This document shows positions 46,438-59,141 of a stretch of 64,000 bases of DNA, in pieces. The notes under the pieces were generated by a model. It was not told where the DNA came from, did no database searches, and saw only the letters and a program-made list of their open reading frames with translations. The translations under genes and the position numbers were made by a program. Source of the DNA: Laguncularia racemosa (taxonomy: Eukaryota; Streptophyta; Magnoliopsida; Myrtales; Combretaceae); assembly GCA_037954665.1 (NCBI GenBank), contig JBBMOL010000195.1, forward strand, positions 186,001 to 250,000, in the 5' to 3' direction. Within the stretch, counting starts at the first letter, position 1; every line of letters starts with the position of its first letter.

Positions 46438-48311
46438 TGTCGAGTTTAATTTTAAAATTTTATATTATCTCCCTAATTCATATTAGATTATATGCCCATC
46501 CAATATAAATCCTCAACTTGAACTAAATAGTTTTTATTTATTTAGAGTCGTCACCCAACTGGAGTTGGGAAAAAAATATGGAATTAGAATTAATTGAGCG
46601 GATTAATTCTAATCTAAACAACTAGTTGACAAAATCTCCTCTTTTATTTTTATAAAAGAAAAAGAAGAAGAAAGAAAAACTAGATATTCTCGACTCATGA
46701 GATATCCTATTAAAACCCTAAATTACCACCTTATCATTCTAAAATCTGAATTATGTTATAATATGTTCTTTAACATAAAAAGAAACTATTAGAAAAAAAA
46801 ATGACATAAGGATTATACTAATAATGATTTAAAAAATATTTTTTTATTCTTTTTAGAGTTACCCCATATGGGTGCCTATATACCCGTTATTCAGGATTAA
46901 ATAGGCTGTAGTTTGCTTTTCATAAAACTTTAGTGGATTATTTAATTTTAATTACAAAAACATGTCATGTTTACGTTTATTACCATTTAAATTTATTTAA
47001 AGAAATTTTTAAATCTAAGCTTTATTATTATTTAAAAAAAAAACTAAAACCTTTAAAGAAAAAAAAATCAGTTATATATTTTTTTATGAAAAGAAATTTT
47101 CTAAGTGATAAAAATATTTATTATTTTTTATTAATTATCTATTAATTATAATAGACATATATTTACGTATTTATTTATTTAGAAAATTCTAAACCTAGTT
47201 ATATTAATGCATTCCTAAAAAATATATATCTTTATTTATTTTTTATTTTCTATTCTATTATTATCATTTTTTTATTTTTATATATATTCTTACTAATAAT
47301 AATAAATAAATAAAATAAAAAATGGAGAGATTTAACTAACCTAGATGCTGGTCACGGTTCAGGTTAGGCACGAACACAGTGATTGGAGCCCTTGGACGGT
47401 GACTTTCCGATGGCGATTAATAGGTGCTTCCGAGCTTTCTGGAGGTGAGGAAGTCGATGGTGGTGGTGGTTTTCATTGAAAACCACCTTAGGCCGTGGTT
47501 CGAGTAACTACAGCAAGGTTTTTAAGAGAAAGAGAGAGGGAGAACTCCGGTGAAGGTTTTTTCTTCGTGTTCTTTTACTCTTTTTTTTTTTCTTTCGATC
47601 CTCCCCTCATTCTTCCTCTCCTCGAATCCTATTTATAGACTTGTATCTCTCCTGATAAGCTCGGATCGGACTCCACGATTAAACCCTCATCCTTATCTTC
47701 TTCTTCTTCTTTTTTTCTTTCTGATTTGAACAAATCTTTCATTTTTTGTTCTAATTCGTATTAATCTGATGTTTATCTCTTTTTTTTTATTATTATTAAA
47801 GATTCATCAAAATCTGACTCGAAATGGTTGGATTTTATTCTTCCCGCATCGCCGCCGATTTCGATCGAAGGTTGAAGAAGAGTACGCGCAAGGTGTGTGC
47901 CTTCGCGTCGTCTAATCAGTTGTTGCCACGTGGTAGCTCAAATGAAAAAAAAAACAGCACAAAGTGCCTTCTGCGAGACTCAAACCCGCAACCACTCCCT
48001 CCGCACGCGTCCCAAGCACACACACGAGCCAGATGAGCTGGCCCAAATCTCAGTTTCATCTTACGTGCAAATTATATATAAACTCAGCAATATTTATTAA
48101 TTTTATATTATTTTAAAATTCTAAAATTTAATAAAAATCCCTAAATACTTTTTATTGTTATTTTTACCTTTATTTTCTATTATTGGTGTATTATTCCTAT
48201 TTATTTTATTTTTATCATTATTTTTCCTTCATATTTGAAAAACAGAAAAAATGATTAATAAAAAAAAGAAAATATTAATTATAATTAGAGGACAAAAATA
48301 AGATGTTTACA
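46438..48311 (-). repeat. 3' LTR of Ogre-like element 2
   Basis: Pairs with 53300-55202. Ends are TGTCGAG and TGTTTACA. A minus-strand TATAAATA lies at 47630-47637. The overall layout (AT-rich part, GC-richer part, TATA, AT-rich end) copies that of element 1 although much of the sequence differs. Confidence 0.9.
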
Positions 48312-48323
48312 GCTGCCCTTTTT
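48312..48323 (-). promoter_or_regulatory. Polypurine tract of Ogre-like element 2
   Basis: The minus strand reads AAAAAGGGCAGC next to the 3' LTR, as in element 1 (AAAGAGGGGCAGC). Confidence 0.8.
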
Positions 48324-48599
48324 TGTAGTAAACTTTAAAAAAATCAACTACAAAGATAACAAAGACACCGTTTTTGCCTAATAGAACGAGTAGATAACGT
48401 CATAATCGGCTGACTATCCAAACCTGGCTCTACTAGGGAGTTGTCTGACTACTAATTTAAGTAAGGAAAATGCTTCACGAGCTAACAGTTCCTTGTTGCA
48501 AAAGAAGATAGTTACTTTAAGATACTTAATACTCTTTGGGGAGTTGTCTTAGATAATAAACATCTCACCAAACTAGCAACCTGGTGGGAGAGATCATCT

Positions 48600-49110
48600 A
48601 GAAAAGTGCTCTTATGAGCTGACTAATCAATGATAGGAAGCGTCTCATTAGAATAACAACCTTAAATGGAGATTGTTTAGGAATGTGTCCTTATGAGCTA
48701 ACTAACTGATAATAAAAAGTGTCTTATAGGACTAGCAACTTTAAAGAAGAGATTGTTTAGGAAAGCGATCTTATGAACTAGCTAACTGATAATATGAAGC
48801 GTCTTATAGGACTAGCAACCTTAAAGAAGATATTGTTTAGGAAAGTGTTCTTATGAGCTGGCTAACTGATAATAGGAAGTGTCTTACAAGACTAGCAACC
48901 TTAAAGAAGAGATTGTTTAGGAAAGCGCCCCATTATGGGCTAACTAACCGATAGTGGGAAGTGTCTCTTTAAACTTACAACCCTAAAGAAGAAAGTTAGG
49001 AAAATGCCCCATCATGGGCTAACTAACTGATAGTGGGAAGCGTCTCTTTAAACTTACAACCTTGAAGAAGAAAGTTTAAGAAAGTGCCCCATTATGGGCT
49101 AACTAACTAA
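48600..49110. repeat. Tandem array, unit about 80 bp, in Ogre-like element 2
   Basis: The marker GTCTTA or GTCTCT recurs at 48642, 48721, 48801, 48881, 48963 and 49042, so the period is 79-82 bp. Units contain CTTATGAGCTGACTAACTGA-like text. The same words occur singly in element 1 at about 18290-18360, just beside its 129-bp array. Confidence 0.9.
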
Positions 49111-51229
49111 TAATGAATTCCTAAGTGAGAATCTTATATTCCAATAATAGTCAAGAGTTTAGGATGACTTAAAACTTTTAAACAAATGATAATTAAAACT
49201 TTTCTAAAAATCTTTAAGACAATTGTTCTTCTAAACTTAAGGATAAGGCGACAAGGTATTAAAATATTTTCTAGCAAACTTTGAAAATTTTTTCTTTCTT
49301 CTCAAAAAAAATCTAAAAGAATTATTTATTTATTTATTTTTTAAACATTGCTAGCAAGTAAAGAGTTTGATAAGGTTCCGAAAAATACAAATAAAGGGTA
49401 GGCCTCCCCTACTACTCAATAATCACTTACTCTTTTGCCTCATTTTACTTGGAGAGTTTGGTTTAATCTTGACAAAGTGGTGTCTTGGTTTAATCAATCA
49501 CCTCTTAAGGGTTTTCTTGCAATTAAGACTCATATCTTCTTCTTGGGGGCATCAATATTTAAAATTTGGGCCAAACAACGCCAATGAGGAATGACTTTAA
49601 ATTCCCTCATTCTATTTGGAAATAAATATTTCATTCTTAATTGGTTTAATCTAAGAGGACTTCCTTACAATCTCTCGGTTTAGATGTCACTCTTAACGTT
49701 TATTCCAAAAATTATGATCTCTTTTGTATGTAATACGCTTTGATCAATCTGTTACGCCTTTTTGGGACTTGTAATGCAATAGGCTTTTAGTTTCAAAAAA
49801 AGTACCAATGTCAAGGTCTTATTTTGAAAGAATCATCATTTCAACCTAGGTTTACAAGTCAAGAAAACTAGAATAGTACTTGCTCTAGCAATTTTTGCTT
49901 AAGATAAACTATTTTCAATAATTTAGAGAAGTCTTCAAAGAAAGGTGGTATATTTTTTAGCTATAATGTTTGGGTTCTTGTATTTGGTCTTGGTATTTTC
50001 AAGTATTGTTGGTTTTTTTATTGTATATAGGTTTAACTATATTCTTGGGCTTTTCTCATTTCTTTTCTTTTCTTTCTTTTTCTTTCATTCATTTTCTTTT
50101 TCCATCTTTTTTTTTTTCCTTTTCTTCTAGGCCCAATGGTGATTATCTCTTATGGGTCATGTGTGTTTTTTCAAAATGTAGACTTTTCTTCATCAAAAGA
50201 AATAAATTATCCACGGCAAAAATTACCCTTAAATTATTGCAACTAGGGCAAGCACTATTTAGTTAATTCCTTTTTTCTTGATTAATGTCCTTATCTTCTT
50301 AATCATCCCATTGTAGGGTAGTTCTTGACATAGTTAAATTTTGAAACTCTTTTTATATAAGCTCAAAAGGGGTTGGTGAAGGATTATTGTGTTTAGGATA
50401 GCAAAAACGAATACCTAACATTATTTTCATTAACGTATTAAATTCAAGATAGACCTCCTTTAAGGAATGAGTCTAAAACCTCACATTAATAACACCCAAC
50501 TTTCGAATGTTTAGGAGTTAGTGTCTAGGATGTGGTTTACCTCTTGTCATCCTAAACCACTCGAATAAATGAGATATCCTTCCATTTTACCAAATTTGCC
50601 CATATTCACCATGTCTCATGTTGTCTTTGGGAGTTATGTGCCCCCGTTAACTTGAAAAAGTGATTTAGTCTTGACTTGGCCCTCTTAAGAATTTAGTTAC
50701 CCAAGACTTAGCTATTTAGGATAGTCTTCTTTATGCCTTTGTTGGTAATTGACCATAGCTACTTTGAAAATGTGCCCAACAAATTAATTGTCTCTATGTC
50801 TATTTTATATGACTCCTTGTAGAGAGAAAGTTCAAGTGTAACCCTTAAGATTAGAAAGAGTTAGAAGGTTTTGTGTTTCGAGGCTCAATCAACATATGGA
50901 GAGAACTTTTGAAGTGAATGGGGTCTTTTAAATTGAGAGCAGGTTATAGAGGTCTTTGGCTTTATGTTCAGAGTAAGTTATTGTGAGCCTTGGGTTAAGC
51001 TAACCATTTAAAAGCAACTTTTAGAACCTTGAAAGGATCTCTTATTATTAGCAATTCTTCAATTTTCTTAGCTTTGTTCTTTTCTTTATTGTTATTATTT
51101 TTTAGTAAATATGCAAACAAGATGCTCACACGGATGCAAAAGAACCAGCATTTAATTAACAATGTAATAATATTGAAATTTTATTAATATTGTAAACTTG
51201 GAGTTCAGTACTTTTTAAGAATGCTATAA
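49111..51229. other. Internal region of Ogre-like element 2 without recognised genes
   Basis: About 2.1 kb, AT-rich and without long frames. The longest open stretches (49367-49594, 49970-50266) have no motif. It occupies the place where gag and pol would be expected. I see no similarity to the gag-pol of element 1, so either a deletion was followed by drift or the region was acquired from elsewhere. Confidence 0.55.
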
Positions 51230-52761
51230 TCAAACTTCCTAATTTCTAAGCTTCTTCTTCTTTAGCTGTGTAGGTGTTGACTCCCTATTGATGACGACTT
51301 CTAATGCTTTAACCCTCGCTTGAGTCTTCTCTAACTAGGCTTTTGATGCTTTGTTTCTTTGGTTAGATTCTTTGAATCTACTCTTCCATACATCCTTCTT
51401 ATTATCTGCAGTCTCAAAATGGACCTCTATCTGAGCCCTGACCTGTTCCATATAGATTTTTATTTTTAGACTTGGGTTGTTTGGCGCAAGCTGGGTGACA
51501 TCTGGCACTCGATACACCCTCTCTCCTGTCTGATATAGCTAGTTTATCACAAAATCTCTGGTAGCTCTTTGCCTACTTCCCCATCCAGATCACCAAGGTC
51601 TATATTGGGACTCTCAATTCGGTTTTGCTATAAGGCTTTGACCTCTATTAACTTGGCGATTTTCTTAGCCACTAACATGCTCAAGTCTTGGTATTCAAAC
51701 GTGATTCTTTCCAATGATGGTTTGTAAACTATGTCTTGAATAGTGCCGAACTGACGAATTACTTAATTTGGATGATAGCCCGTGCACCCATTAAGCCCGA
51801 TCAATGGAACAGCTTGAAAGTTCTCGTACATTAGGATAACCTTATTGCAACAGCTCCACCTAGCGGTCCACAGAATATCATTAGCACTGAAACCTTTGAG
51901 TACTTTCACCTAAATGTGGCTAGAGAGATTGTCTAGCAACTTCATCCTCTCTATGCTAGAATCTATGAGATTTACTTGTTAGGCTAATGATTTCCTAACC
52001 ATGTTTAGCCCAAAACACTTGAGATGGCTTATGAACCAAATTAGGATAAGGTTGATGTTCGAGTGGAGAATTCCATGACCCTTCTTCTTTATGAAATTTA
52101 GGTTTTAAATATGCTTAACTAGTAGGGTTGGGATGTAAGATTTCCTTTCCAAGAACTAGAATACCAATTCCGCGACTCTATAATGAATGTAGAAAATCTC
52201 GGTAGGGAAGATGATAGTTGCAAATGCTGTTAAGATGAAAGCATAAACTCGTCTTTGTTTGTAGCTCTTGGGATCTCCACATAAGATGTCCTTCTTGCTC
52301 CCATTATCACATCGAGCCACAAACCAAGCTTCTAATTCATCCATTCAAAGGTAATACCTGTTACTACTTTCCAATGCTCAGTTAATCACTGCTTTGCGAA
52401 CTCCTATAAGTTTGTTGAAGATGCTTGCTAACCCAACCTCTAAATATGGTACATACACCCCATTGGAAAGTGGAGGGGCCTGGAGAAGCTAAGTATATTC
52501 CTCTATGGTTGGTGTGATCACATGTGGCCCAATAAAGAAAGCCACAGGCTCAATTTCCCAGAAGTGTAATATAACTCGAATTAAAGGTAGGTTGACATCT
52601 ATTTTCATCAGCGAGAGAATAGGCCCCATTTTGCTTTAGATGAAGGTCTGCTCTTCAGGGTTGTATAATGTGAACCAATGGTCCAATACCAGTTTAGGAT
52701 CCAAAGGTTTACAAACTCGAATTTCTTCACGAAGGAGGCTGTCAATTACAACGCTAGCCAT
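51230..52761 (-). pseudogene. ORF1 of Ogre-like element 2 (DUF7745-like), decayed
   Basis: The Met codon at 52761 (MASVVIDSLLREEIRV) aligns with ORF1 of element 1 along its whole length, for example DHWFTLYNPEEQ, ITPTIEEYT, GDPKSYKQRRVYAFILTAFA, LIWFISHLKCFGLNMVRK and AVPLIGLNGCTGYHPN. More than ten stops break it. Two parts of 60-62 codons remain open (52156-52344, 51335-51517). It is the only coding trace in this element. The Trp in DHWF shows the ancestral state of the first stop in element 1. Confidence 0.85.
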
Positions 52762-53276
52762 CTAGTAGAATTACAATAAAAATTTCTAATTACAAACAAT
52801 GTCTTGCAAAACACAATAAAAACTCTTTTACAAGCGATTGCATTTGAACCCCAAAGAAAGAAATCACATCGTTAATCATATACTGGTTCATGACTTCATG
52901 TACGTAAAGGAGGTGGGTTCTAAAGGTTTCCAAGCTCTATGGCCTCCTACATTTTCAAAGAAATGGATCTCTGGCCATATCGAAACATCGTGTGGGGTAG
53001 CCTAATCGGTCCCGAGCGATGAATATTTCATTTCTCCCGGAACTTACACAATGACTCCTCATCTTAGGGTCCTAAGACGGTCTGGGTTTGACCGCATCTA
53101 ATCATACAATTGCATGCATGAAAACTCAATAGAAATAAAAAGAACTAATCCTTACTAAATCCCTGGATCATAAATAGATACAAACATCAGTGCAAACAAT
53201 ATTTCACAACAGAAGAGCTAATTAAAGATATCTAGAAATGATGATTTTAGAAGGTTTAGGTGGTTAGCCCACTATA

Positions 53277-53296
53277 GTTCCCCAGTGGAGTCGCCA
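53277..53296 (-). promoter_or_regulatory. Primer binding site of Ogre-like element 2
   Basis: The minus strand reads TGGCGACTCCACTGGGGAAC, three bases inside the 5' LTR; it matches the element 1 site at 18 of 20 positions. Confidence 0.85.
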
Positions 53297-53299
53297 TCC

Positions 53300-55202
53300 C
53301 GTCGAGTCTAATTTTAAAATTTTATATTATCTCCCTAATCCAATTCATATTAGATTTTATGCTCATCCAATATAAATCATCGACTTAAATTAAGAAGTTT
53401 TTATTTATTTGGAGTCACCACCCAACTAGAGTTGGGAAAAATTATGGAATTAGAATTAATTGAGTGGATTAATTCTAATCTAAACAACTAGTCGATGAAA
53501 TCTCCTCTTTTTATTCTTATGAAAGAAAAAGAAGAAGAAAGAAAAACCAGAGATTCTCAACTTATGGGCTATCTTATTAAAACCTTAAGTTACCACCTTA
53601 TCTTTCTAAAATCTGAATTATGTTATGATATCTTCTTAGCATAAAAAAGAAACTATTAGAAAAAAAATGATATAAGGATTATACTAATAATGATTTAAAA
53701 AATATTTTTTTATTCTTTTTAGAGTTACCCCATAGGAGTGTCTACGTACCCGCTATTCGGGATTAAACAGGTCGTAGTTTGCTTTTCATAAAACTTTAGT
53801 GGATTATTTAATTTTAATTATGAAAACATGCCAAGTTTATATTTATTACCATTTAAATTTATTTAAAGAAATTTCTAAGTCTAAGCTTTATTATTACTTT
53901 TTTAAAAAAAAAACTAAAGCCTCTAAAGAAAAAAAAATCAATTATATATTTTTTTATGAAAAGAATTTTTTTAAGTGATAAAAATATTTATTATTTTTTT
54001 TTTATTTTTATTAATTATCTATTAATTATAATAGACATATATATTTACTTATTTATTTATTTATTTTTTTTAGAAAACTCTAAACTTAGTTCTATTAATA
54101 CATTCCTAAAAAAAACATACATCTTTATTTTTTTTTATTTTCTATTCTATTATTATCATTTTTGTATTTTTATATATATTCTTACTAATAATAATAAATA
54201 AATAAAATAAAAAATGGAGAGATCCGACTAACCTGGACGCGGGTCGTAGTTCGGGTCGAGTCGGGTCAGGCATGCACACGGTGATTAGAGCTCTTCGATG
54301 ACAACTTTTTGGCGGCGATTAATAGGTGTTTCCGAGCTTTCTGGAGGTGAGAAAGCCAATGGTAGTGGTGGTTTTCGTTGAAAACCACCATAGGCGGCAA
54401 TTCGAGTAACTACGATGAGGTTTTTGAGAGAGAGAGAGAGAGAGAACTTTGGCGAGGGTTTTTTCTTCATGTTCTTCTACTCTTTTTTTTCTTCTAATCC
54501 TCCCCTCATTCTTCCTCTCCTCGAATCCTATTCATAGACTTGTAAAATCTCTCCTGATAAGCTTGGATCGGACTCTACAGTTAAACCCTCATCCTTATCT
54601 TCTTCTTCTTTTTTTTTGTTTCCGATTTGAATAAATCTTTCATTTTTTGTTCTGATTTTTATTAATCTGATGTTTATCTCTCTTTTTTTTTGTTAAAGAT
54701 TCATCAAAATCTGACTTGAAATGGCCGGATTTTGTTCTTCCCGCGTCGCCGTCGATTTCTGTCGAAGGTTGAAGATGAGCATGTGCCCTTGTGTCATCCA
54801 ATTAGCTGCTGCCACATGGCATCTTGGACAAAGAAAAAACAAAACAGCACAAAAGTGACTTTCGCGACACTCAAAGCCGCGACCTCTCCCTCCGCACGCA
54901 TCCTAGGCGTGCACACGAGCTAGCTGAGCTAGCCTAAATCTCAGTTTTATCTTACGCACAAATTGTATTTAAACTCAGCAATATTTATTAATTTTATATT
55001 ATTTTAAAATTCTAAAATTTAATAAAAATCCCTAAATTCTTTTTATTGTTATTTTTACCTTTATTTTTCTATTATTGGTGTATTATTCCTATTTATTTTA
55101 TTTTTATCATTATTTTTCCTTTTTATATGAAAAATAGAAAAAATGATTAATAAAAAAAGAAAATATTAATTATAATTAGAGGACAAAAATGGAGTGTTTA
55201 CA
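53300..55202 (-). repeat. 5' LTR of Ogre-like element 2
   Basis: 1903 bp. The first base is C (CGTCGAG) where the 3' LTR has T. The position of the TATA box reads TATGAATA on the minus strand (54529-54536) instead of TATAAATA, so the promoter copy that should drive the element is damaged. Confidence 0.9.
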
Positions 55203-55207
55203 AGAGG

Positions 55208-55410
55208 TCAATTGGTAAAGTCACCATAATTAGCCTATCCCTTCTTAAAAACATTAATGAGCAAATAATTTATGATTTAGTATTTGTTGTTGTGATCTTC
55301 CCTACTAAGAACCATTCATGGACTTGCCTAGGGAAGTCTAGGAGGATGAAATCCTCATCGCCTTCATCAATTATGGGGAGTGTTGTAGGTGCTTAAGATG
55401 GTGAAGCCAT
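55208..55410 (-). pseudogene. LINE-B ORF1, N-terminal part
   Basis: From an ATG at 55410 the minus strand reads MASPS, a stop, then DEGDEDFILLDF, EWFLVGKITTTNT and LIMVTLPIDLS, the usual start of a plant LINE ORF1 with its DUF4283 domain. The reading is interrupted at 55207 by Ogre-like element 2 and goes on at 46432 (NYVSLCLYELKEFK). Confidence 0.7.
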
Positions 55411-57726
55411 GTACAAAACTTGAATTGAATTACACCAATTAGATAAAACTGGATATTGTACTTTAAAATTAGATGATAATTTAAAATTATATGATAGATT
55501 TTAGTTAACCAATAGAAGAATAATTGAAAAGTAAGACATAAATAACGACGAAATGTCAAGGAGAAACATTAAATTTTATGACTTTTATCCAAGTAAAATG
55601 TATAAACACTTCCGATTGATCAAAATAGAAAAGATGAGATAGATATTCAAAGTAAGTAACTGAATAGGAATGGGACTCAGAAATTGTAGAAAAAATCATG
55701 CAATTATCACATCAGATCACCAAGAAAGTTGTAGTGAGAGCCTATAAGGGGGAGAAAAACTCTTGCGAGGAGAAAGAGATTACTGTTAGTTTATTTATAA
55801 AGCTTTCAAGAGAGTGAAATTAGATGAAATAATAATTAAAAAATAAATAAATGGAATGGAATGGAAGATACTTAATAATTAAACAATAACAATAATGAAT
55901 CAATACACATAAATTTCATTAAGTGTACATGCAACACACAATCGACTTGAACATTAAAAATTTATAGAAACAGCATAATAAACACCATATTGAAACCATG
56001 GTACATATTTAACCTAAAAACTAACTTAAATTTTGGTAAAACAAATGATAGGGCATTGACTTAGTGAGATTTTTTTTTTTCCTACCTTTATACCTAGAGA
56101 GTGTGAGTATTTGAGAAAGTGCATGACTTGAAGTCCTTCTAATACACGTTTACAAATATGAATATGCATTTCATTTGGATGATTAAAGGCTTTGTCTAAG
56201 AGAGTCCTATTATCTTATCACTATAACAATATTAAAAGGGTAGAAAAAATTACAAGCAGAGGATTAATATTTAGAGTTAAGTTCAATAAATGATTGATTT
56301 TTTAAGTAGTTAAAATAGAAGATTAATATTACACTAAGTAGTTTAAATAAGTAATCTTATTATTGTGTCATTATGGATAGTAACATATTCTATTTAAAAC
56401 CACTTGATATATTTATGAGACAGTAATGGATCATCCATTTAAATCACTTAGATCTTATATTTTAACTATTTGAAAGTTTGATTCGTTGTTTTAATCATTG
56501 CGCATAACATTGATTCTTTATCTTAAATACTTTGATCATTTATTTAAACTTGAGCCCAAATGTTTTACGTTTAGAGTGAAAAAAAAATGGATTTAGAATA
56601 TTAATATGACGTTTATTGCATAAAAACATTGATTAAAAAGATACAAGCCATTAAGTTCGTAATTTCTTTTCTATATTTATGCACTCAATGTATGACAAGG
56701 ATATACTCAAATCCTACCTTATAGGTATCAATTCTTGAATTTAAAAATTGGAAGCTAACTCATAAAATGCAAGTTTTATAGAATATAAGATATCTTGTAG
56801 AACCTATTAAAATAATTTGCTCTTAGCAATTTATATCGAATAAAATATAGTATTAACTTACTTCAAAGTAAGTTAATTTAATTCAATAATAGATGAATGG
56901 TAGATATTGGAATTGTAGTACTGAAAACATAGAACCTTAATATATATAATAAATGAGTCAAGATTATTTTAAAGTAGAGAGAAATTTAGCAACGAAAAGA
57001 AAATGAGAGGTAGCAAGAAAATGAGAGTCCTAAGAATGGGTTAGTAATAGTAACATGAGAAGAGATTTTGAAAAGGATTGGAGAGTATAATCTTTGTAGT
57101 TGTTTACTTTATATAATGAGTATATGAGCTTGGGTTTTGAGTTTAAAATATTGTACTATGCTATGCTCAATATTATTAATTTAGAATTTTATAAGGTGAG
57201 TATGATTTATTTTAGAACTTGTACTTTACCCTCTACCCTAACCCAAGTAAGCCAGTTTTAGAAATTTGAGATCAGATCTTATCTTATGACTTTTAATACT
57301 TACTTAGAAGCTAACCAACCATGTTGAGTAGAGAAGTTATAACTTAGTGGTGTTGTATGCTCAACCTTATACTACTATGGATAGCTTATATAGATGAATA
57401 AATTTAAGGATGCCATCAAGCTGGAGTTAGGATGAGTTCTATAAAACTAAAACTCAATCTACTACTTTGTAGGGTTAATTATGACTCACCCTAAAATCTT
57501 ATGAGGTTTTTATTTAATACCTAAACCTGCTTCATCAAGAGTATTATAAACTAATAACCTGACTTGTTGACTTGTGACTATAATTTATACAAAACACTTC
57601 ATGTTAAATAAAGAGATAACTTGTTATTAAGACTCTTATAATTTTATTTTTTTTTTGCCATTCATAGAAATGTATATTACGAATAAAATGATACCATATT
57701 ATATGATGACATAAATTATTTATAAG
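55411..57726. other. AT-rich intergenic DNA
   Basis: I see no open frame with a recognisable motif, no LTR or repeat structure and no RNA gene. It may include decayed repeats that cannot be identified by eye. Confidence 0.6.
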
Positions 57727-58204
57727 AAAATAGATGTATTAAATTGTGATGGAGCTTTTTCTAAAGATACCAACATTGTAGGAATTTGAGTGTTAACTAG
57801 AAATTACATAGGAAACTTGCAAATGGCATTGTGTCAATAGATAAGAGCAGGTGAAGCTATTACAACAGAGGCTAAAGTGGTTAGAGCAATTTAGTGATGG
57901 CTAAAAGAAGGGGATTGAAGAACATTCAAGTGGAAATTGATTTTACTTTAGTCCATCACTATGTGATAGGAACTAGTAACAATTGGTCAATTTTAAGTAT
58001 TGTGGAGGATATTAAATGATTATAATTTGATTTTGACCTCTTCTTTTCTTTCTTTTTTTTGTAATCAATAGGAAAGTTAATGCTTCTACCGATTGGGCAG
58101 CAACCCATGGCAAAAATGGCTTGTGTGTTTGTTTTTGGGATTTAAATCCCTTAAGTCGTTTGCTTGATTTGTTTACTTTTGATCATGTAACTCGTCCTTC
58201 ATAA
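57727..58204 (+). mobile_element. RNase H remnant of a LINE, + strand
   Basis: The + strand reads NCDGAFSKDTNIVGI, a stop, VLTRNYIGNL, then AITTEAKVV, and after frame changes VNASTDWAATHGKNG with a final stop at 58202. This is a complete but broken RNase H domain of the plant LINE type. It ends about 650 bases upstream of the DNMT2 start. Confidence 0.8.
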
Positions 58205-58859
58205 ATTTTGTAGCATATAAATTGTCATGAAATACAAGTACTCTTCTTAAATGGGCAAAAAAGAAAAAAAGAAAAAGGACGAGTTAATATGTCACAGTTC
58301 TTTTTAAATTTGAGTTTAAAAATGTTTTCCGTTAGTTTATAGGGTTTTAAAGTAACTTAAATAAATTTATGTTATTTTTACATTACATAATAATATAAAA
58401 ATTTATATGTAATAAATAATTTTGTTAATTAATTTTATATTAAGTCTAATTTCTAAAGGTACATTTGTAAATATTGTACTTTTTAAAAATAATTTCGTAA
58501 ATATTATACATATAAAAAATATTCAAAAATTAAATTTTGTAGGCGTAGACTTAATTTGCAACTTTTTTTTCTTCTAAAATTTGCGAAATTGAAGGTATGA
58601 ATTAGGTCTACGCATTTAGTACAAATCCGATTACACCTTTGAAATTTAATTTTGGAATTATCTAAATAGATATAATTTTTAGATTAATTATAGAGATAAT
58701 TTACAAATAATAAAAATGAAAGTTGTAACAAATTTCAAAATGTGATACATATGGTTTTACTCTCTTTCTACCATCTTTCTCCTTTTACTTCTGGTTGTTG
58801 TGCAAAAGCTTCTTCACGATACAAAAGCATCGGGCCGAGGTAAAATTATAGAGGCAGCG
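58205..58859 (+). promoter_or_regulatory. 5' flank and probable 5' UTR of DNMT2
   Basis: AT-rich until about 58740, then a CT-rich stretch (TCTCTTTCTACCATCTTTCT) followed by a less AT-rich part that leads to the ATG. No clear TATA box can be tied to a start site. Confidence 0.45.
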
Positions 58860-58931
58860 ATGGAGGGTTCGGAGATCCAGGAAAAGGAACCATGGCGAGT
58901 CCTCGAATTCTATAGTGGTATTGGCGGCATG
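58860..58931 (+). CDS. DNMT2: DNMT2 (tRNA-Asp cytosine-38 C5 methyltransferase), exon 1
   Basis: ATG at 58860 opens 24 codons, MEGSEIQEKEPWRVLEFYSG and then IGGM, ending at a GT donor (58932). LEFYSGIGG is motif I of the cytosine-C5 methyltransferases, which holds S-adenosylmethionine; the form with FYSGIGGM is specific to DNMT2/TRDMT1. The enzyme methylates C38 of tRNA-Asp and protects tRNAs from cleavage. The exon ends on a whole codon, so the intron is phase 0. Only the first two exons lie in the window; the catalytic PPCQ motif is not reached. Confidence 0.92.
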
Positions 58932-59030
58932 GTACCGTTCCCCCATAACCCTAACTTCTGAGAATACGTATCTGGACTACATGTTTTAGCTTTTAACAAC
59001 AATTTACTAACATCGGTAGTTTTTTTATAG

Positions 59031-59141
59031 AGGTATTCGCTGGTAAAGGCAGGGATTAACGCAGAAGTAGTCGAAGCTTTTGATATCAATGACACTGCCA
59101 ATGATGTCTATCAGCACAATTTTGGCCATCGGCCTTATCAG
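59031..59141 (+). CDS. DNMT2: DNMT2, exon 2
   Basis: After a 99-nt intron (58932-59030, GT...TTTTTTTATAG), exon 2 encodes 37 residues, starting RYSLVKAGINAEVVEAFDIN and ending GHRPYQ at a GT donor (59142). EVVEAFDIND is motif II of the family (the acidic residue that binds the ribose of the cofactor). Both exon borders are phase 0 and keep the frame. The expected next segment, which carries the catalytic PPCQ, was not found in the remaining 4.8 kb. Confidence 0.92.

Larger units (their letters stand above)
46438..55202 (-). mobile_element. Ogre-like element 2, non-autonomous (ORF1 only)
   Basis: The element is 8.8 kb with LTRs of 1874 and 1903 bp sharing the TGTCGAG...TGTTTACA ends of element 1. 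A perfect duplication AGAGG lies at 46433-46437 and 55203-55207. The internal 5 kb contains, on the minus strand, a primer site like that of element 1, a related leader, a decayed ORF1, about 2 kb of unknown sequence, a tandem array and a polypurine tract. I found no trace of gag, protease, RT, RNase H or integrase. The LTRs differ clearly more than those of element 1, so it is older. It is inserted in ORF1 of LINE-B. Confidence 0.88.
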
